Part shown: piece after piece, positions 16,219 through 23,762 of the stretch
How positions within the stretch are numbered: the stretch's first letter is position 1
Layout of the letters: every line of letters begins with the position of its first letter
NCBI RefSeq assembly: GCF_011694815.1
Contig: NZ_CP050177.1
Span: 6,116,001 to 6,180,000 of the forward strand
DNA: 64,000 bases
Reading direction: 5' to 3'
Origin: Streptomyces liangshanensis
GTDB taxonomy: Bacteria > Actinomycetota > Actinomycetes > Streptomycetales > Streptomycetaceae
Program-made: the position numbers and the translations under genes
The notes under the pieces: model-generated
Database searches by the model: none
What the model saw: only the letters and a program-made list of their open reading frames with translations
What the model was told of the DNA's origin: nothing

Positions 16219-17286
16219 ATGACCACCGCGTTCGACCCGATCGACCTCTCGGGTAGGCAGCTCGCCAACCGCATCGCCCTGGCGCCCATGACCCGGAGCC
16301 GTTCGTACGGCCCCAGTCACGCGCCCACCGACGCTGTCGCCGAGTACTACGGCCAGCGGGCCTCGGCCGGTCTGGTGATCACCGAGGGCATCCAGCCCTC
16401 CGTCGTCGGGCAGGGCTACCCGGACACCCCCGGACTGCACAGCGCGGAGCAGATCGCGGGCTGGCGCAAGGTCACCGACGCCGTGCACGCCAAGGGCGGC
16501 ACGATCTTCGCGCAGGTCATGCACGCCGGCCGGATCGGCCACCCCGACCTGCTGCCGGACGGCCTGATCCCGGTCGCCCCGTCCCCGATCGCCGCGAAGG
16601 GGCAGGTCTACCTGCACGACGGCCCGAAGGACTTCGTCACGCCCCACGAGCTGACCTCCGACGAGATACGCGCGACGATCGGCGACTTCGTCACGGCGGC
16701 CCGCAACGCGATCGACGCCGGTTTCGACGGGGTGGAGCTGCACGGCGCCAACGGCTACCTGATCCACCAGTTCCTGGCGGACACGACCAACGCGCGCACC
16801 GACGAGTGGGGCGGTTCCGTCGAGGGCCGTACGCGCTTCGCGGTCGAGGTCGCGCGCGCCGTCGTCGCCGAGATCGGCGCCGACCGCACCGCGATCCGCA
16901 TCTCGCCCGGAAACCCGCTGAACGACATCGGCGCCGAGTCCGGACTGGAGGACACCTACACGGCGTTGGTCCAGCAGTTCGAGACGCTCGGCCTCGCGTA
17001 CGTGCATGTGGTCGAGTACAGCCGCGAGTTGACGCTCGTGCTGCGCAAGCACTTCTCCGGGACGCTCGTCCTCAACGCCAAGACCGAGGGACCCACCAGC
17101 CCCGAGGAGCTCAAGCTGATCGAGGACGGCGTCGCCGACCTCGTCTCCTTCGGCCAGCTCTTCCTGGCCAACCCGGACCTCCCGGCCCGGCTGAAGGCCG
17201 GCGGCCCGTACAACACCCCCGACCCGTCCACGTTCTTCGGCGGTACGGAGAAGGGCTTCACGGACTACCCGGCGCTGGCGGTCTGA
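16219..17286 (+). CDS. Alkene reductase, Old Yellow Enzyme family
   Basis: 355-residue FMN-dependent ene-reductase that reduces activated double bonds of enals, enones, maleimides or nitro-compounds with NADPH. Family marks: NRIALAPMTRSR at the start, EGIQPS, the QVMHAGRIGHP loop, H175-x-x-N178 in ELHGANGYLIHQFLAD (the substrate hydrogen-bond pair) and RISPGN. TTGGAG precedes ATG 16219. Position opposite a MarR gene with shared palindromes suggests induction by electrophiles or aromatic compounds. Confidence 0.92.
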   Translation: MTTAFDPIDLSGRQLANRIALAPMTRSRSYGPSHAPTDAVAEYYGQRASAGLVITEGIQPSVVGQGYPDTPGLHSAEQIAGWRKVTDAVHAKGGTIFAQVMHAGRIGHPDLLPDGLIPVAPSPIAAKGQVYLHDGPKDFVTPHELTSDEIRATIGDFVTAARNAIDAGFDGVELHGANGYLIHQFLADTTNARTDEWGGSVEGRTRFAVEVARAVVAEIGADRTAIRISPGNPLNDIGAESGLEDTYTALVQQFETLGLAYVHVVEYSRELTLVLRKHFSGTLVLNAKTEGPTSPEELKLIEDGVADLVSFGQLFLANPDLPARLKAGGPYNTPDPSTFFGGTEKGFTDYPALAV

Positions 17287-17309
17287 CCGCAAGGGCCGAC
17301 ATGGCTCGG

Positions 17310-17362
17310 GTACGGGAGGGGGCGGGGGCGGTCGTCGTGACCGGCCCCGCCCCCTCCCGTAC
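17310..17362. terminator. Bidirectional terminator hairpin
   Basis: Perfect 18-base arms (17310-17327 and 17345-17362, GTACGGGAGG... against ...CCTCCCGTAC) with a further five-pair inner stem, CGGTC/GACCG, after one mismatch. It lies between the converging alkene reductase and aminotransferase genes. Confidence 0.85.
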
Positions 17363-17388
17363 TCACCAGGACCAGGACTCCCCGGCGC

Positions 17389-18486
17389 TCACCAGGTCTC
17401 CTCGACCGCCCGCGCCGCCGCCTCCAGGCACACCTTGACCCCGCTCTCCGCGAGCGCCGCGCCCAGCGCGAGGAGCGACTTCCGTACGGCGTCCTCGGTC
17501 GCGTCGGGGCCGTAGTGGTTCACGCGGACCATCTCCGACGCGAGCGCGCCACCCCCCGCGACCAGCGGAAGCGACGCGTCCGAGGCGAGCGCCTTGGCCA
17601 CCACCTCCGCCGCGTCGACCCCGGCGGGCACCCGGATCGTGGTGGCCACCGGAGCGGCCGCCGCGTCCTCGCCCACGAACGGCACGACCCCGCCGCCCAG
17701 CGCCCGCGCACCCGCGCGCGCCGCCCGCGACGCCGCCGCGTGCCGGGCCGTCACCGCGCCGAGGCCGTCCTCCTCGATGCGCTCCACGGCCGCCTCCAGC
17801 GCCAGCATCTCCAACTGGGCGGGCGCGTGGGGGAGCGCGCGCCGGCCGGTGTCGATCCAGCGCTCCTTCCAGTCGAGGAGCGAGAGGTACGAGTGCCGCG
17901 GCGCGCGCGGATTCGCGGCGAACCGCTGCCAGGCGCGCTCGCTCACCGACACCACCGACACCCCGGCCGGCCCGCCCATCGCCTTCTGCGCGCCGATCAC
18001 GCACAGGTCCACGCCCCAGGCGTCCGGGAGCAGCGGTTCCGCCGCCACCGACGCGACCGCGTCGAGCATGAGGAGAGCTCCGTGCGCCCGGACGACCTCG
18101 CCGATCTCCGCGACCGGGTTGGTGTTGCCGGTCGCCGCCTCGGCGTGCACCAGCGACACGAAGTCGGTCTCCGGGTGGGCGGCGAGCGCCTGCTCGACCT
18201 GCGCCGCGGTGACCGCCGTGTCGAAGGGCACCGCCAGGTCCACGACCTTCGCGCCGCAGTCGCGCAGCCAGTTCCCGAAGGTCTGGCCGTACGGTCCCGT
18301 CACCACGTTCAGCGCGGTCGAATCCGGCCGCGCGCCGCCGCGGATACACGCCTCCAGGGGGAGCAGGGCCTCGCCCTGCATGATCACGACGTCGTTGTCC
18401 GTCGCGAGGAGGGCGGCGACCCGCCGCTCGATGGTGGCGAAGTGCGCGGCGGTCAGCGGGGCGAGGCCCAGCAGCGGATGTGTCAC
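17389..18486 (-). CDS. Class V aminotransferase, alanine-glyoxylate type
   Basis: 365-residue PLP enzyme. GTG 18486 starts the conserved opening THPLLGLAPLTAAHFATIERR; reading further upstream gives only promoter-like sequence. Schiff-base K168 sits in VIGAQKAMGGPAG and D142 in LMLDAVAS; SYLSLLDWKERW is the typical mid-protein motif of the alanine-glyoxylate/serine-pyruvate aminotransferase group. Likely role: transamination of glyoxylate or a related 2-oxoacid. ORF continuation into the opposite-strand amidohydrolase region is not considered coding. Confidence 0.85.
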   Translation of the reverse strand: MTHPLLGLAPLTAAHFATIERRVAALLATDNDVVIMQGEALLPLEACIRGGARPDSTALNVVTGPYGQTFGNWLRDCGAKVVDLAVPFDTAVTAAQVEQALAAHPETDFVSLVHAEAATGNTNPVAEIGEVVRAHGALLMLDAVASVAAEPLLPDAWGVDLCVIGAQKAMGGPAGVSVVSVSERAWQRFAANPRAPRHSYLSLLDWKERWIDTGRRALPHAPAQLEMLALEAAVERIEEDGLGAVTARHAAASRAARAGARALGGGVVPFVGEDAAAAPVATTIRVPAGVDAAEVVAKALASDASLPLVAGGGALASEMVRVNHYGPDATEDAVRKSLLALGAALAESGVKVCLEAAARAVEETW

Positions 18487-18575
18487 GGGGGGCTCTCTCG
18501 GCAGGGGACGCGGAGGTTCTGTTCGACCCCACCGAGGATACTCACCGCTCCGCGTGGCCTCCTGATCGTCCTCGT

Positions 18576-18662
18576 GCGGGGCTTCCCCGGGGCGTGATCG
18601 CCCCAGTGCGGGGCCGACCGGCGCGTGATCACGCCCACGCGGGGCTGACCGGCGCGTGATCG
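18576..18662 (+). repeat. Three imperfect 31-32-base direct repeats
   Basis: Units beginning at the GCGGGG at 18576, 18608 and 18639, each with GCGTGATC 15-16 bases further on. A fourth GTGATC occurs just inside the following gene. The array sits directly upstream of, and overlaps, the predicted promoter of the amidohydrolase. Confidence 0.6.
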
Positions 18663-18674
18663 CGCTCGTACAGT
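18645..18674 (+). promoter_or_regulatory. Predicted promoter giving a leaderless amidohydrolase mRNA
   Basis: CTGACC (18645-18650), an 18-base spacer and TACAGT (18669-18674). Seven bases separate the -10 box from ATG 18682, so transcription would start at the start codon itself. No Shine-Dalgarno sequence is present, which agrees. Confidence 0.5.
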
Positions 18675-18681
18675 GCTGTCC

Positions 18682-19782
18682 ATGCTGTCCATGAGTGATC
18701 ACGCGGTGCTGCGGGTGAAGGGGCGGGTGCTCGTCGGCCCCGAGGAGGTCAGGGACGAACTGTGGGTGGTCGGCGGCCGCGTCACCTACACCCGGCCGCC
18801 CGGCGCCCGGGACGTCCGTACGGTCACGGGCTGGGTCCTCCCCGGGCTGGTCGACGCCCACTGCCATGTCGGGCTCGACCACCACGGCGCGGTCGACGCG
18901 GCGACCAGCGAGAAGCAGGCACTCGGCGACCGGGACGCGGGCACGCTGCTGCTCAGGGACGCCGGGTCGCCGGCGGACACGCGGTGGATCGACGACCGGG
19001 AGGACCTGCCCAAGATCATCCGGGCGGGCCGGCACATCGCGCGGACCCGGCGGTACATCCGTAACTTCGCGTACGAGATCGAGCCCGACGACCTCGTCGC
19101 GTACGTCGCTCAGGAGGCCCGGCGCGGGGACGGCTGGGTCAAGCTCGTCGGCGACTGGATCGACCGGGAGGAGGGCGACCTCACCGCGTGCTGGCCGCGC
19201 GGGGCGGTGGAGGCGGCGATCGCGGAGGCGCACCGGCTGGGCGCCCGCGTCACCGCGCACTGCTTCGCCGAGGTCGCGCTGCGGGAGCTGGTCGAGGCGG
19301 GCATCGACTGCGTCGAGCACGCGACGGGGCTCACCGAGGACACGATCCCGCTGTTCGCCGAGCGGGGGGTCGCGATCGTGCCGACCCTGGTCAACATCGC
19401 CACGTTCCCGCAGCTCGCGGCGGGCGGCGCGGGGAAGTTCCCCCGCTGGTCGGCGCACCTGAACCGGCTCTACGAGCGGCGGTACGACACCGTCCGCGCG
19501 GCGTACGACGCCGGCATCCCCGTCTTCGTGGGTACGGACGCGGGCGGCGCCCTCGCGCACGGCCTCGCCGCGGCGGAGGTCGCCGAACTCGTGACGGCCG
19601 GCATCCCGCCGCTGGACGCGCTCTCCGCGACGACGTGGGCCGCCCGCAGGTGGCTGGGCCGTCCCGCCCTGGACGAGGGGGCGCCCGCGGATCTGGTGGT
19701 CTACGACGAGGATCCGCGCGCGGACGTACGGGTGCTGGCCGCGCCGCGGGTGATCGTGCTGAACGGGCGTGTGGTCGGCTGA
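18682..19782 (+). CDS. Amidohydrolase family metal-dependent hydrolase
   Basis: 366 residues from ATG 18682 (ATG 18691, three codons on, is the alternative). Metal-binding H-x-H is in PGLVDAHCHVGLDHH; the strand with the lysine-type ligand is WVKLVGDW, the next His ligands are in VTAHCFAEVAL and CVEHATG, and the final aspartate in VFVGTDAGG. This is the imidazolonepropionase/prolidase-like branch of the superfamily, so a cyclic amide or dipeptide substrate is plausible but not shown. The gene probably yields a leaderless transcript and has direct repeats upstream. Confidence 0.88.
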   Translation: MLSMSDHAVLRVKGRVLVGPEEVRDELWVVGGRVTYTRPPGARDVRTVTGWVLPGLVDAHCHVGLDHHGAVDAATSEKQALGDRDAGTLLLRDAGSPADTRWIDDREDLPKIIRAGRHIARTRRYIRNFAYEIEPDDLVAYVAQEARRGDGWVKLVGDWIDREEGDLTACWPRGAVEAAIAEAHRLGARVTAHCFAEVALRELVEAGIDCVEHATGLTEDTIPLFAERGVAIVPTLVNIATFPQLAAGGAGKFPRWSAHLNRLYERRYDTVRAAYDAGIPVFVGTDAGGALAHGLAAAEVAELVTAGIPPLDALSATTWAARRWLGRPALDEGAPADLVVYDEDPRADVRVLAAPRVIVLNGRVVG

Positions 19783-20091
19783 CGGCTTCACCGGGGCGCC
19801 GGGTTGACGGAGCGTGACGTGCGGCTCGGCGTCTCGTTGAAGCACTTCACGTGGTCCGCGCTCCGGTGCGACCGGCGCACCACCCTGACCGTGTCATATG
19901 CGGCGTGGCGGGGAACGCGTGCGCCAGCGGAATCGAACCTTCTGCCGGAAACCCCCCTTTGGGGTGAACTCACCCCAGGTGTCTGTCAGTTCACTCTCAG
20001 TGCGTAAAGATTCCGGTGTCTCAGTCGCCGCCGCCGCGTGTCCCCGTGTCGGTGAACCGGCGACACCATGTCTCTTGTGGGGGTTCCACCC
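19783..20091 (+). promoter_or_regulatory. 309-base promoter region of the LAETG protein gene, with palindrome
   Basis: No coding sequence recognised. At 19960-19977 lies TGGGGTGA-AC-TCACCCCA, perfect 8-base arms with a two-base centre, more like an operator than a hairpin. TAAAGATT near 20006 could belong to a -10 region. Nothing else is assigned. Confidence 0.4.
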
Positions 20092-21003
20092 TTGAACAGC
20101 AACACCTTCCGCATGCCCGCACGCCGTCGCGCCGCGGTGGCGGTCGCCGCCGCGCTGACCGCCGGTCCCGTCCTCCTGGCCGCTCCCGCGCAGGCCACGG
20201 GCGTCATCGACGGCGAGGGCCGGGCGACCGCGGTGGTCCTGCGGACCGGGCTCGACGTGTCCCTGCTCAACAAGACGGTCAACGTGCCGCTGCGGGCCGC
20301 GCTCAACGACGTGAAGGCCCCCGCCGACGCGGACCGGACGACGCTGACGGTCGAGCTGGAGGGGGTCGAGGGCGGGAAGCCGGTCGACGTCCTGCGCGCC
20401 GACGTCGCCACGTCACGGGCCACGGTCGACGACCGCAAGGCGGAGGGGTACGCGAACCTCGCCCGCGCGAAGGTGCACGTCCCCGGGCTGCCGCTGCTCC
20501 CGCTGATCGAGGTCGAGCAGGTCACGTCCAGGGCGGTCTGCGAGACGGGGAAGCGGCCGGTGGCCGAATCCAACGTGCTGGGTTCCGTGACGGTCCTCGG
20601 CAAGCGCGTCACCCTGTCCGCGGGCGGCCCGACGCGCGTCGACGTCCCCGGCGTCGGCAAGGTGACGCTGGACCTGTCGGAGAAGAGGACGACGTCCCGT
20701 ACGGCGGCGGCGGTGGCGCTCCGCCTCCAGGTGGCGGTCAACCCGCTGAACCTGAACGTCGCGGACGTCCAGGGCGAGGTGACCCTGGCGGAGGCGACGT
20801 GCCGCTCGCCCAAGGCGAAGGCGGAGCCGTCCCCCTCCCAGGCGCCCGCGAAGCCCACCCCGAAGCCGGACGTGAAGCCGCAGACGGAACACCTGGCGGA
20901 AACCGGCGGCAGCTCGACGACCCCGTACCTGGCAGGCGGGGCGGTCCTCCTGCTGGCCCTGGGCGCGGGCGGACTGGCCCTGGCACGGTCGCGCCGCCGG
21001 TAA
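20092..21003 (+). CDS. SCO1860-type LAETG-anchored surface protein
   Basis: 303-residue exported protein covalently attached to the cell wall. Signal peptide: MPARRRAAVAVAAALTAG to APAQA, cleaved before TGVIDGEG. The C-terminus has the sortase E signal LAETG, a membrane helix (YLAGGAVLLLALGAGGLALA) and the basic tail RSRRR; a Pro/Lys linker (PSPSQAPAKPTPKPD) crosses the wall. TTG 20092 is preferred since GTGGGGGT precedes it, but ATG 20068 is possible. Two cysteines in the ectodomain (VCETGKR, ATCRSPK) may form a disulfide. Function unknown; the orthologous family is conserved next to cobalamin genes. Confidence 0.85.
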   Translation: MNSNTFRMPARRRAAVAVAAALTAGPVLLAAPAQATGVIDGEGRATAVVLRTGLDVSLLNKTVNVPLRAALNDVKAPADADRTTLTVELEGVEGGKPVDVLRADVATSRATVDDRKAEGYANLARAKVHVPGLPLLPLIEVEQVTSRAVCETGKRPVAESNVLGSVTVLGKRVTLSAGGPTRVDVPGVGKVTLDLSEKRTTSRTAAAVALRLQVAVNPLNLNVADVQGEVTLAEATCRSPKAKAEPSPSQAPAKPTPKPDVKPQTEHLAETGGSSTTPYLAGGAVLLLALGAGGLALARSRRR

Positions 21004-21037
21004 CAGGGGCGGCGGTCCCCCGATCCGAAGCGGCGCC

Positions 21038-21067
21038 CGCGGGCCTCACGGGCCGGTGAGGCCCGCG
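21038..21067. terminator. Bidirectional terminator hairpin
   Basis: CGCGGGCCTCAC and its exact complement form a 12-base stem with a six-base loop, between the converging LAETG gene and the small gene ending at 21071. Confidence 0.75.
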
Positions 21068-21070
21068 AAG

Positions 21071-21412
21071 TCAGAAACCGGGCCGCGGGGGAATGTCCGA
21101 TCGCACGAGGCGGACTCGCGCGGCTGGTATGTGGCCGGGCAGGTAGAGGAATCCGTTGCCGTTGTCGATGAGCAACTCCTCGTCGATGCCGTCCACGGAC
21201 CACAGATCGACCGGCCCGCCGGTGTTGTTGATCTGGAGGAAGAAGTCCGCTGTCTCCTCGCCCGGGCAGACGAAGATCCCCTCCACCTCGGGCCGGCGGC
21301 TGCCGGCGATTCCCGGTGCGGCGCCCATCCGGGTCCAATCCAGGCCGTGTTGTGCGATCGACCGCCGGTTGCGCACGGACGAAACGTGGAAGAAGTTCTG
21401 CGTATCGAACAC
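21071..21412 (-). CDS. Small hypothetical protein, possible ADP-ribosyltransferase-like fold
   Basis: 113-residue protein not assigned to a family. The opening FFHVSSVRNRRSIAQHGLDW resembles the H-x-[ST]....I..GL start of ADP-ribosyltransferase-like folds (KptA, DarT, RES types), followed by EGIFVCPGEETADFFLQ and VDLWSVDGIDEELLIDNGNGFLYLPGHIP. That similarity is by eye only; no partner antitoxin gene is adjacent. There is no signal peptide. It is divergent from a lipoprotein gene 70 bases away. Confidence 0.6.
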   Translation of the reverse strand: MFDTQNFFHVSSVRNRRSIAQHGLDWTRMGAAPGIAGSRRPEVEGIFVCPGEETADFFLQINNTGGPVDLWSVDGIDEELLIDNGNGFLYLPGHIPAARVRLVRSDIPPRPGF

Positions 21413-21483
21413 GCCAGGAGTATAGGAGGCGGTGAGGCTTCCTCCCCGGGGCGAGGCGGCCGGCTCCAGGGGGGATGAGAAGG

Positions 21484-21993
21484 ATGGAACGACGAGCGAG
21501 AGCGGTCGTCACGGGATCGGCGCTGTTTGCCCTTTCCCTTCTCGGCGCGGGATGTACCCCCGGTCCGAAAGGTGTTCTCGCCGTCGAGCGGACGGCGGAC
21601 GGGGAGGTCGGTCTGCTCGTCGCGGAGTGCCCCGGCTACCAGGCCCGCATCTTCTCCGTCCTGGCCGACGACGAGGGTGAAGCCTTGCTGAGCTGGGCTG
21701 TGTTCAACCTGAGTCGGACGAAGTCCCTCGGCGGTGTACGGCTCTTCGCACCCGCGCCCGAGGGGTGGGAGACGGACAGGGACAACCTGAAGAAGCTGGC
21801 CGAAGGTGTGCCGTACGTCGCGAAGGTCGACGGGTCGGTACGCGAGCGGGGGCTCGACGGCAGGGTCGCCTTCACCCTCGACGACCTCGACGGCGTCAAG
21901 AAAGGCCAGGTACTGATCGCGGACGGCGACGGTGCCAAGGCCGTGGATCGCGAGGACTTCCTCCGGCCCGACTCGGACCGGTGCGAACCCTGA
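21484..21993 (+). CDS. Putative lipoprotein
   Basis: 169-residue exported lipoprotein: signal sequence MERRARAVVTGSALFALSLLGAGC with lipobox LGAGC, so the mature N-terminus is diacylated Cys24. ATG 21484 is preferred to 21475 because AGGGGGG then lies nine bases upstream. The mature part is acidic and soluble (TADGEVGLLVAECPGYQARIFSV, WETDRDNLKKLAEG) with no recognised domain. A second cysteine near the C-terminus (DRCEP) could pair with the one in AECPG. A very strong terminator follows. Confidence 0.8.
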   Translation: MERRARAVVTGSALFALSLLGAGCTPGPKGVLAVERTADGEVGLLVAECPGYQARIFSVLADDEGEALLSWAVFNLSRTKSLGGVRLFAPAPEGWETDRDNLKKLAEGVPYVAKVDGSVRERGLDGRVAFTLDDLDGVKKGQVLIADGDGAKAVDREDFLRPDSDRCEP

Positions 21994-22007
21994 CCGCTTT
22001 GTCACGG

Positions 22008-22065
22008 TGACATGGCTCGACGAGGGTCCCCGCTTCCCAGCGGGGACCCTCGTCGAGCCATGTCA
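22008..22065. terminator. Exceptional 27-base-pair perfect hairpin
   Basis: Arms 22008-22034 (TGACATGGCTCG...) and 22039-22065 (...CGAGCCATGTCA) are perfectly complementary over 27 bases with the four-base loop TCCC. It lies between the converging lipoprotein and cobC genes, 15 bases after the lipoprotein stop. No T-tract, as usual for Streptomyces hairpin terminators. Confidence 0.9.
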
Positions 22066-22088
22066 CCCCGTGAGGCGACGACCTCCCG

Positions 22089-23150
22089 CTACGCTCCCGT
22101 TGCCACCAACGCCTGGTCCAAGGCCTGGAGGAAGCGGTTGGTGGTGGCGCGGTCCCGGACCGCCACGCGCAGCCACCTCTCGTCCAGGCCCGGGAACGTG
22201 TCCCCCCGCCGCGCCGCGAACCCCAGGGAGCGCAGGCGGGTGCGGACCGCGTCCGCGCGGTCCGTCCGGAGCAGGACGAACGGCGCGGTCGCCGCCGGGA
22301 CGACCCGTACCTCCTCGAACTCCGCCAGCCCCGCGAGCAGGTGCCGGCGCTCCACGGCGATCAGGCACGCCGCCTCCTCCGCCTCCGCCAGCGCCGAGGG
22401 CGTCATGCACGCCTCCGCCGCCGCCAGCGCGGGCGTCGACACCGGCCACAGCGGCTGCGCCCGCTCCAGCGCCGCGACGGTGTCCGGCGCGGCCAGGACG
22501 TACCCGACCCGCAGCCCCGCCAGGCCCCAGGTCTTCGTGAGGCTGCGGATCACGACCAGGCCCGGCACGTCCACGCGCCCGGCCAGCGCCTCCGGCTCGC
22601 CCGGCACCGCGTCCATGAATGCCTCGTCCACGACCAGCGTCCGCCCCGGCCGGGCCAGTGACGCGATCGTCGCGGCCGGGTGGAGCACGGACGTCGGGTT
22701 CGTGGGATTGCCCAGGACCACCAGGTCCGCGTCCTCCGGGACGGCCGCCGGATCGAGCAGGAAGCCGTCCGACGCGCGGAGCAGGACCCGCCGTACGGTG
22801 TGCCCCGCGTCCCGCAGCGCCGCCTCCGGCTCGGTGAACTGCGGGTGCACGACCACCGGCCGCCGCACCGGCAGCGCCCGGGCCAGCAGGACGAACGCCT
22901 CCGCCGCCCCCGCCGTCAGCAGCACCCGCTCCACCGGCAGCCCGTGCCGCGCCGCGACCGCCGCGCGGGCCGCCCGCCCGTCGGGGTAGGCGGCGAGCCC
23001 GGTCATCGAGTCGGCGATCCGGGCGCGCAGCCACGCCGGGGGAGTGCCGGCCCGGACGTTGACCGCGAGGTCGACGAGCGCGCCGGAGCAGTCCCGTACC
23101 TCGGCGTCGCCGTGATGCCCGAGGTCATGGAGGTCAGCGCGCGTAGACAT
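22089..23150 (-). CDS. cobC: CobC-type PLP enzyme of cobalamin synthesis (Rv2231c-like)
   Basis: 353-residue class I aminotransferase-fold protein. The PLP lysine is in VIRSLTKTWGLAGLRVGY, the cofactor aspartate in LVVDEAFMD, and NPTNPT is the substrate-loop motif, as in histidinol-phosphate aminotransferase and threonine-phosphate decarboxylase (CobD of enterics, CobC here). It would supply the aminopropanol linker of the B12 lower loop. ATG 23150 is chosen; GTG 23159 is possible. The start lies inside a 24-codon ORF with a strong ribosome site, suggesting coupling. Confidence 0.85.
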   Translation of the reverse strand: MSTRADLHDLGHHGDAEVRDCSGALVDLAVNVRAGTPPAWLRARIADSMTGLAAYPDGRAARAAVAARHGLPVERVLLTAGAAEAFVLLARALPVRRPVVVHPQFTEPEAALRDAGHTVRRVLLRASDGFLLDPAAVPEDADLVVLGNPTNPTSVLHPAATIASLARPGRTLVVDEAFMDAVPGEPEALAGRVDVPGLVVIRSLTKTWGLAGLRVGYVLAAPDTVAALERAQPLWPVSTPALAAAEACMTPSALAEAEEAACLIAVERRHLLAGLAEFEEVRVVPAATAPFVLLRTDRADAVRTRLRSLGFAARRGDTFPGLDERWLRVAVRDRATTNRFLQALDQALVATGA

Positions 23151-23208
23151 GGCTGCCACAGGCCTGCTCGTCGCCGTGCAGAGAGGGGTCGGCGGGTATG
23201 GGGGTCAC
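23134..23208 (-). CDS. Possible 24-residue leader peptide overlapping cobC
   Basis: GTG ORF with GGAAGGAG six bases upstream, the best ribosome site in the neighbourhood. The peptide begins MTPIPADPS and includes HGDEQACGSH (two His, one Cys, acidic residues). It ends 14 bases inside cobC in another frame, so ribosomes leaving it could restart at the cobC ATG. It may be a coupling leader or a small metal-binding peptide; chance cannot be excluded. Confidence 0.4.
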   Translation of the reverse strand: MTPIPADPSLHGDEQACGSHVYAR

Positions 23209-23246
23209 CGGGCTCCTTCCGAGTGCCACCGGGTCCGCCGGGGGCG

Positions 23247-23708
23247 TCAGGACGCGCCCCGCGGAGTACCGCGTGGCCGCTGTTGTCTACCGTCTGCACC
23301 TGCGTCGTGTCCAGGCCATCCCGTTACACCCGGCCCGTCGGCACGGGCCACCGCGCACGTCGCGGAGGCGGGCCGGCCCGCGGGCCGGGAGGCGCGTTTC
23401 GGTACGAGCAGCTCACCGCCGCGGGCCAGCGCCGCGGCCTCCGCGACGGACGGGGTGCCGAGGGCGGCGAGCGCCGCGGCGGACGGGTTCGGTACGGCGA
23501 CGTCCGCGAGGAAGGCCGCCGCGTACCCCCGTACCGGCACTCCGAGGCGCGCCGCCGCGGCCGTGATCCCGGTCTCACCGGCGCGGGTGTCGACGGTGGC
23601 CAGTTCCACGACGTCGCCCGCCGCGAGCCCGGCGTCCCGCAGGGTTTCCGCGATCAGGCGCAGGATTTCGCCAGCCGCGACGCCCGGCCGGGCCCCGACG
23701 CCGACCAC
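23247..23708 (-). CDS. CbiG/CobE C-terminal-domain cobalamin biosynthesis protein
   Basis: 153 residues from GTG 23708. The sequence matches the stand-alone CbiG_C/CobE domain: VVGVGARPGVAAGEIL, DVVELATVDTRAGETGI, LGVPVRGYAAAFLADV, PNPSAAALAALGTPSVAEAAAL and ELLVPKRASR. In the aerobic and anaerobic B12 routes this domain assists ring contraction. The C-terminal 30 residues are not conserved. The start is inferred from the family's first strand; a longer frame runs antisense through the ZIP gene and is rejected. Same strand as cobC, 40 bases upstream of its leader ORF. Confidence 0.8.
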   Translation of the reverse strand: MVGVGARPGVAAGEILRLIAETLRDAGLAAGDVVELATVDTRAGETGITAAAARLGVPVRGYAAAFLADVAVPNPSAAALAALGTPSVAEAAALARGGELLVPKRASRPAGRPASATCAVARADGPGVTGWPGHDAGADGRQQRPRGTPRGAS

Positions 23709-23762
23709 CAGCGGAGACCCCGGATGTGCGCCGGAGGGCCCTGATCGGCTAAGCAGGGGCCC

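Noticed and set aside
15549-16289. 246-codon version of the MarR regulator
   Set aside because: Upstream codons cover the two operators and the start of the divergent reductase gene.
17389-19845. 818-codon open frame extending the alanine-glyoxylate aminotransferase upstream
   Set aside because: The extra part is antisense to the amidohydrolase; homology begins only at GTG 18486.
22012-22989. Plus-strand open frame through cobC
   Set aside because: Ser/Arg/Pro-rich shadow of cobC without ribosome site or domain.
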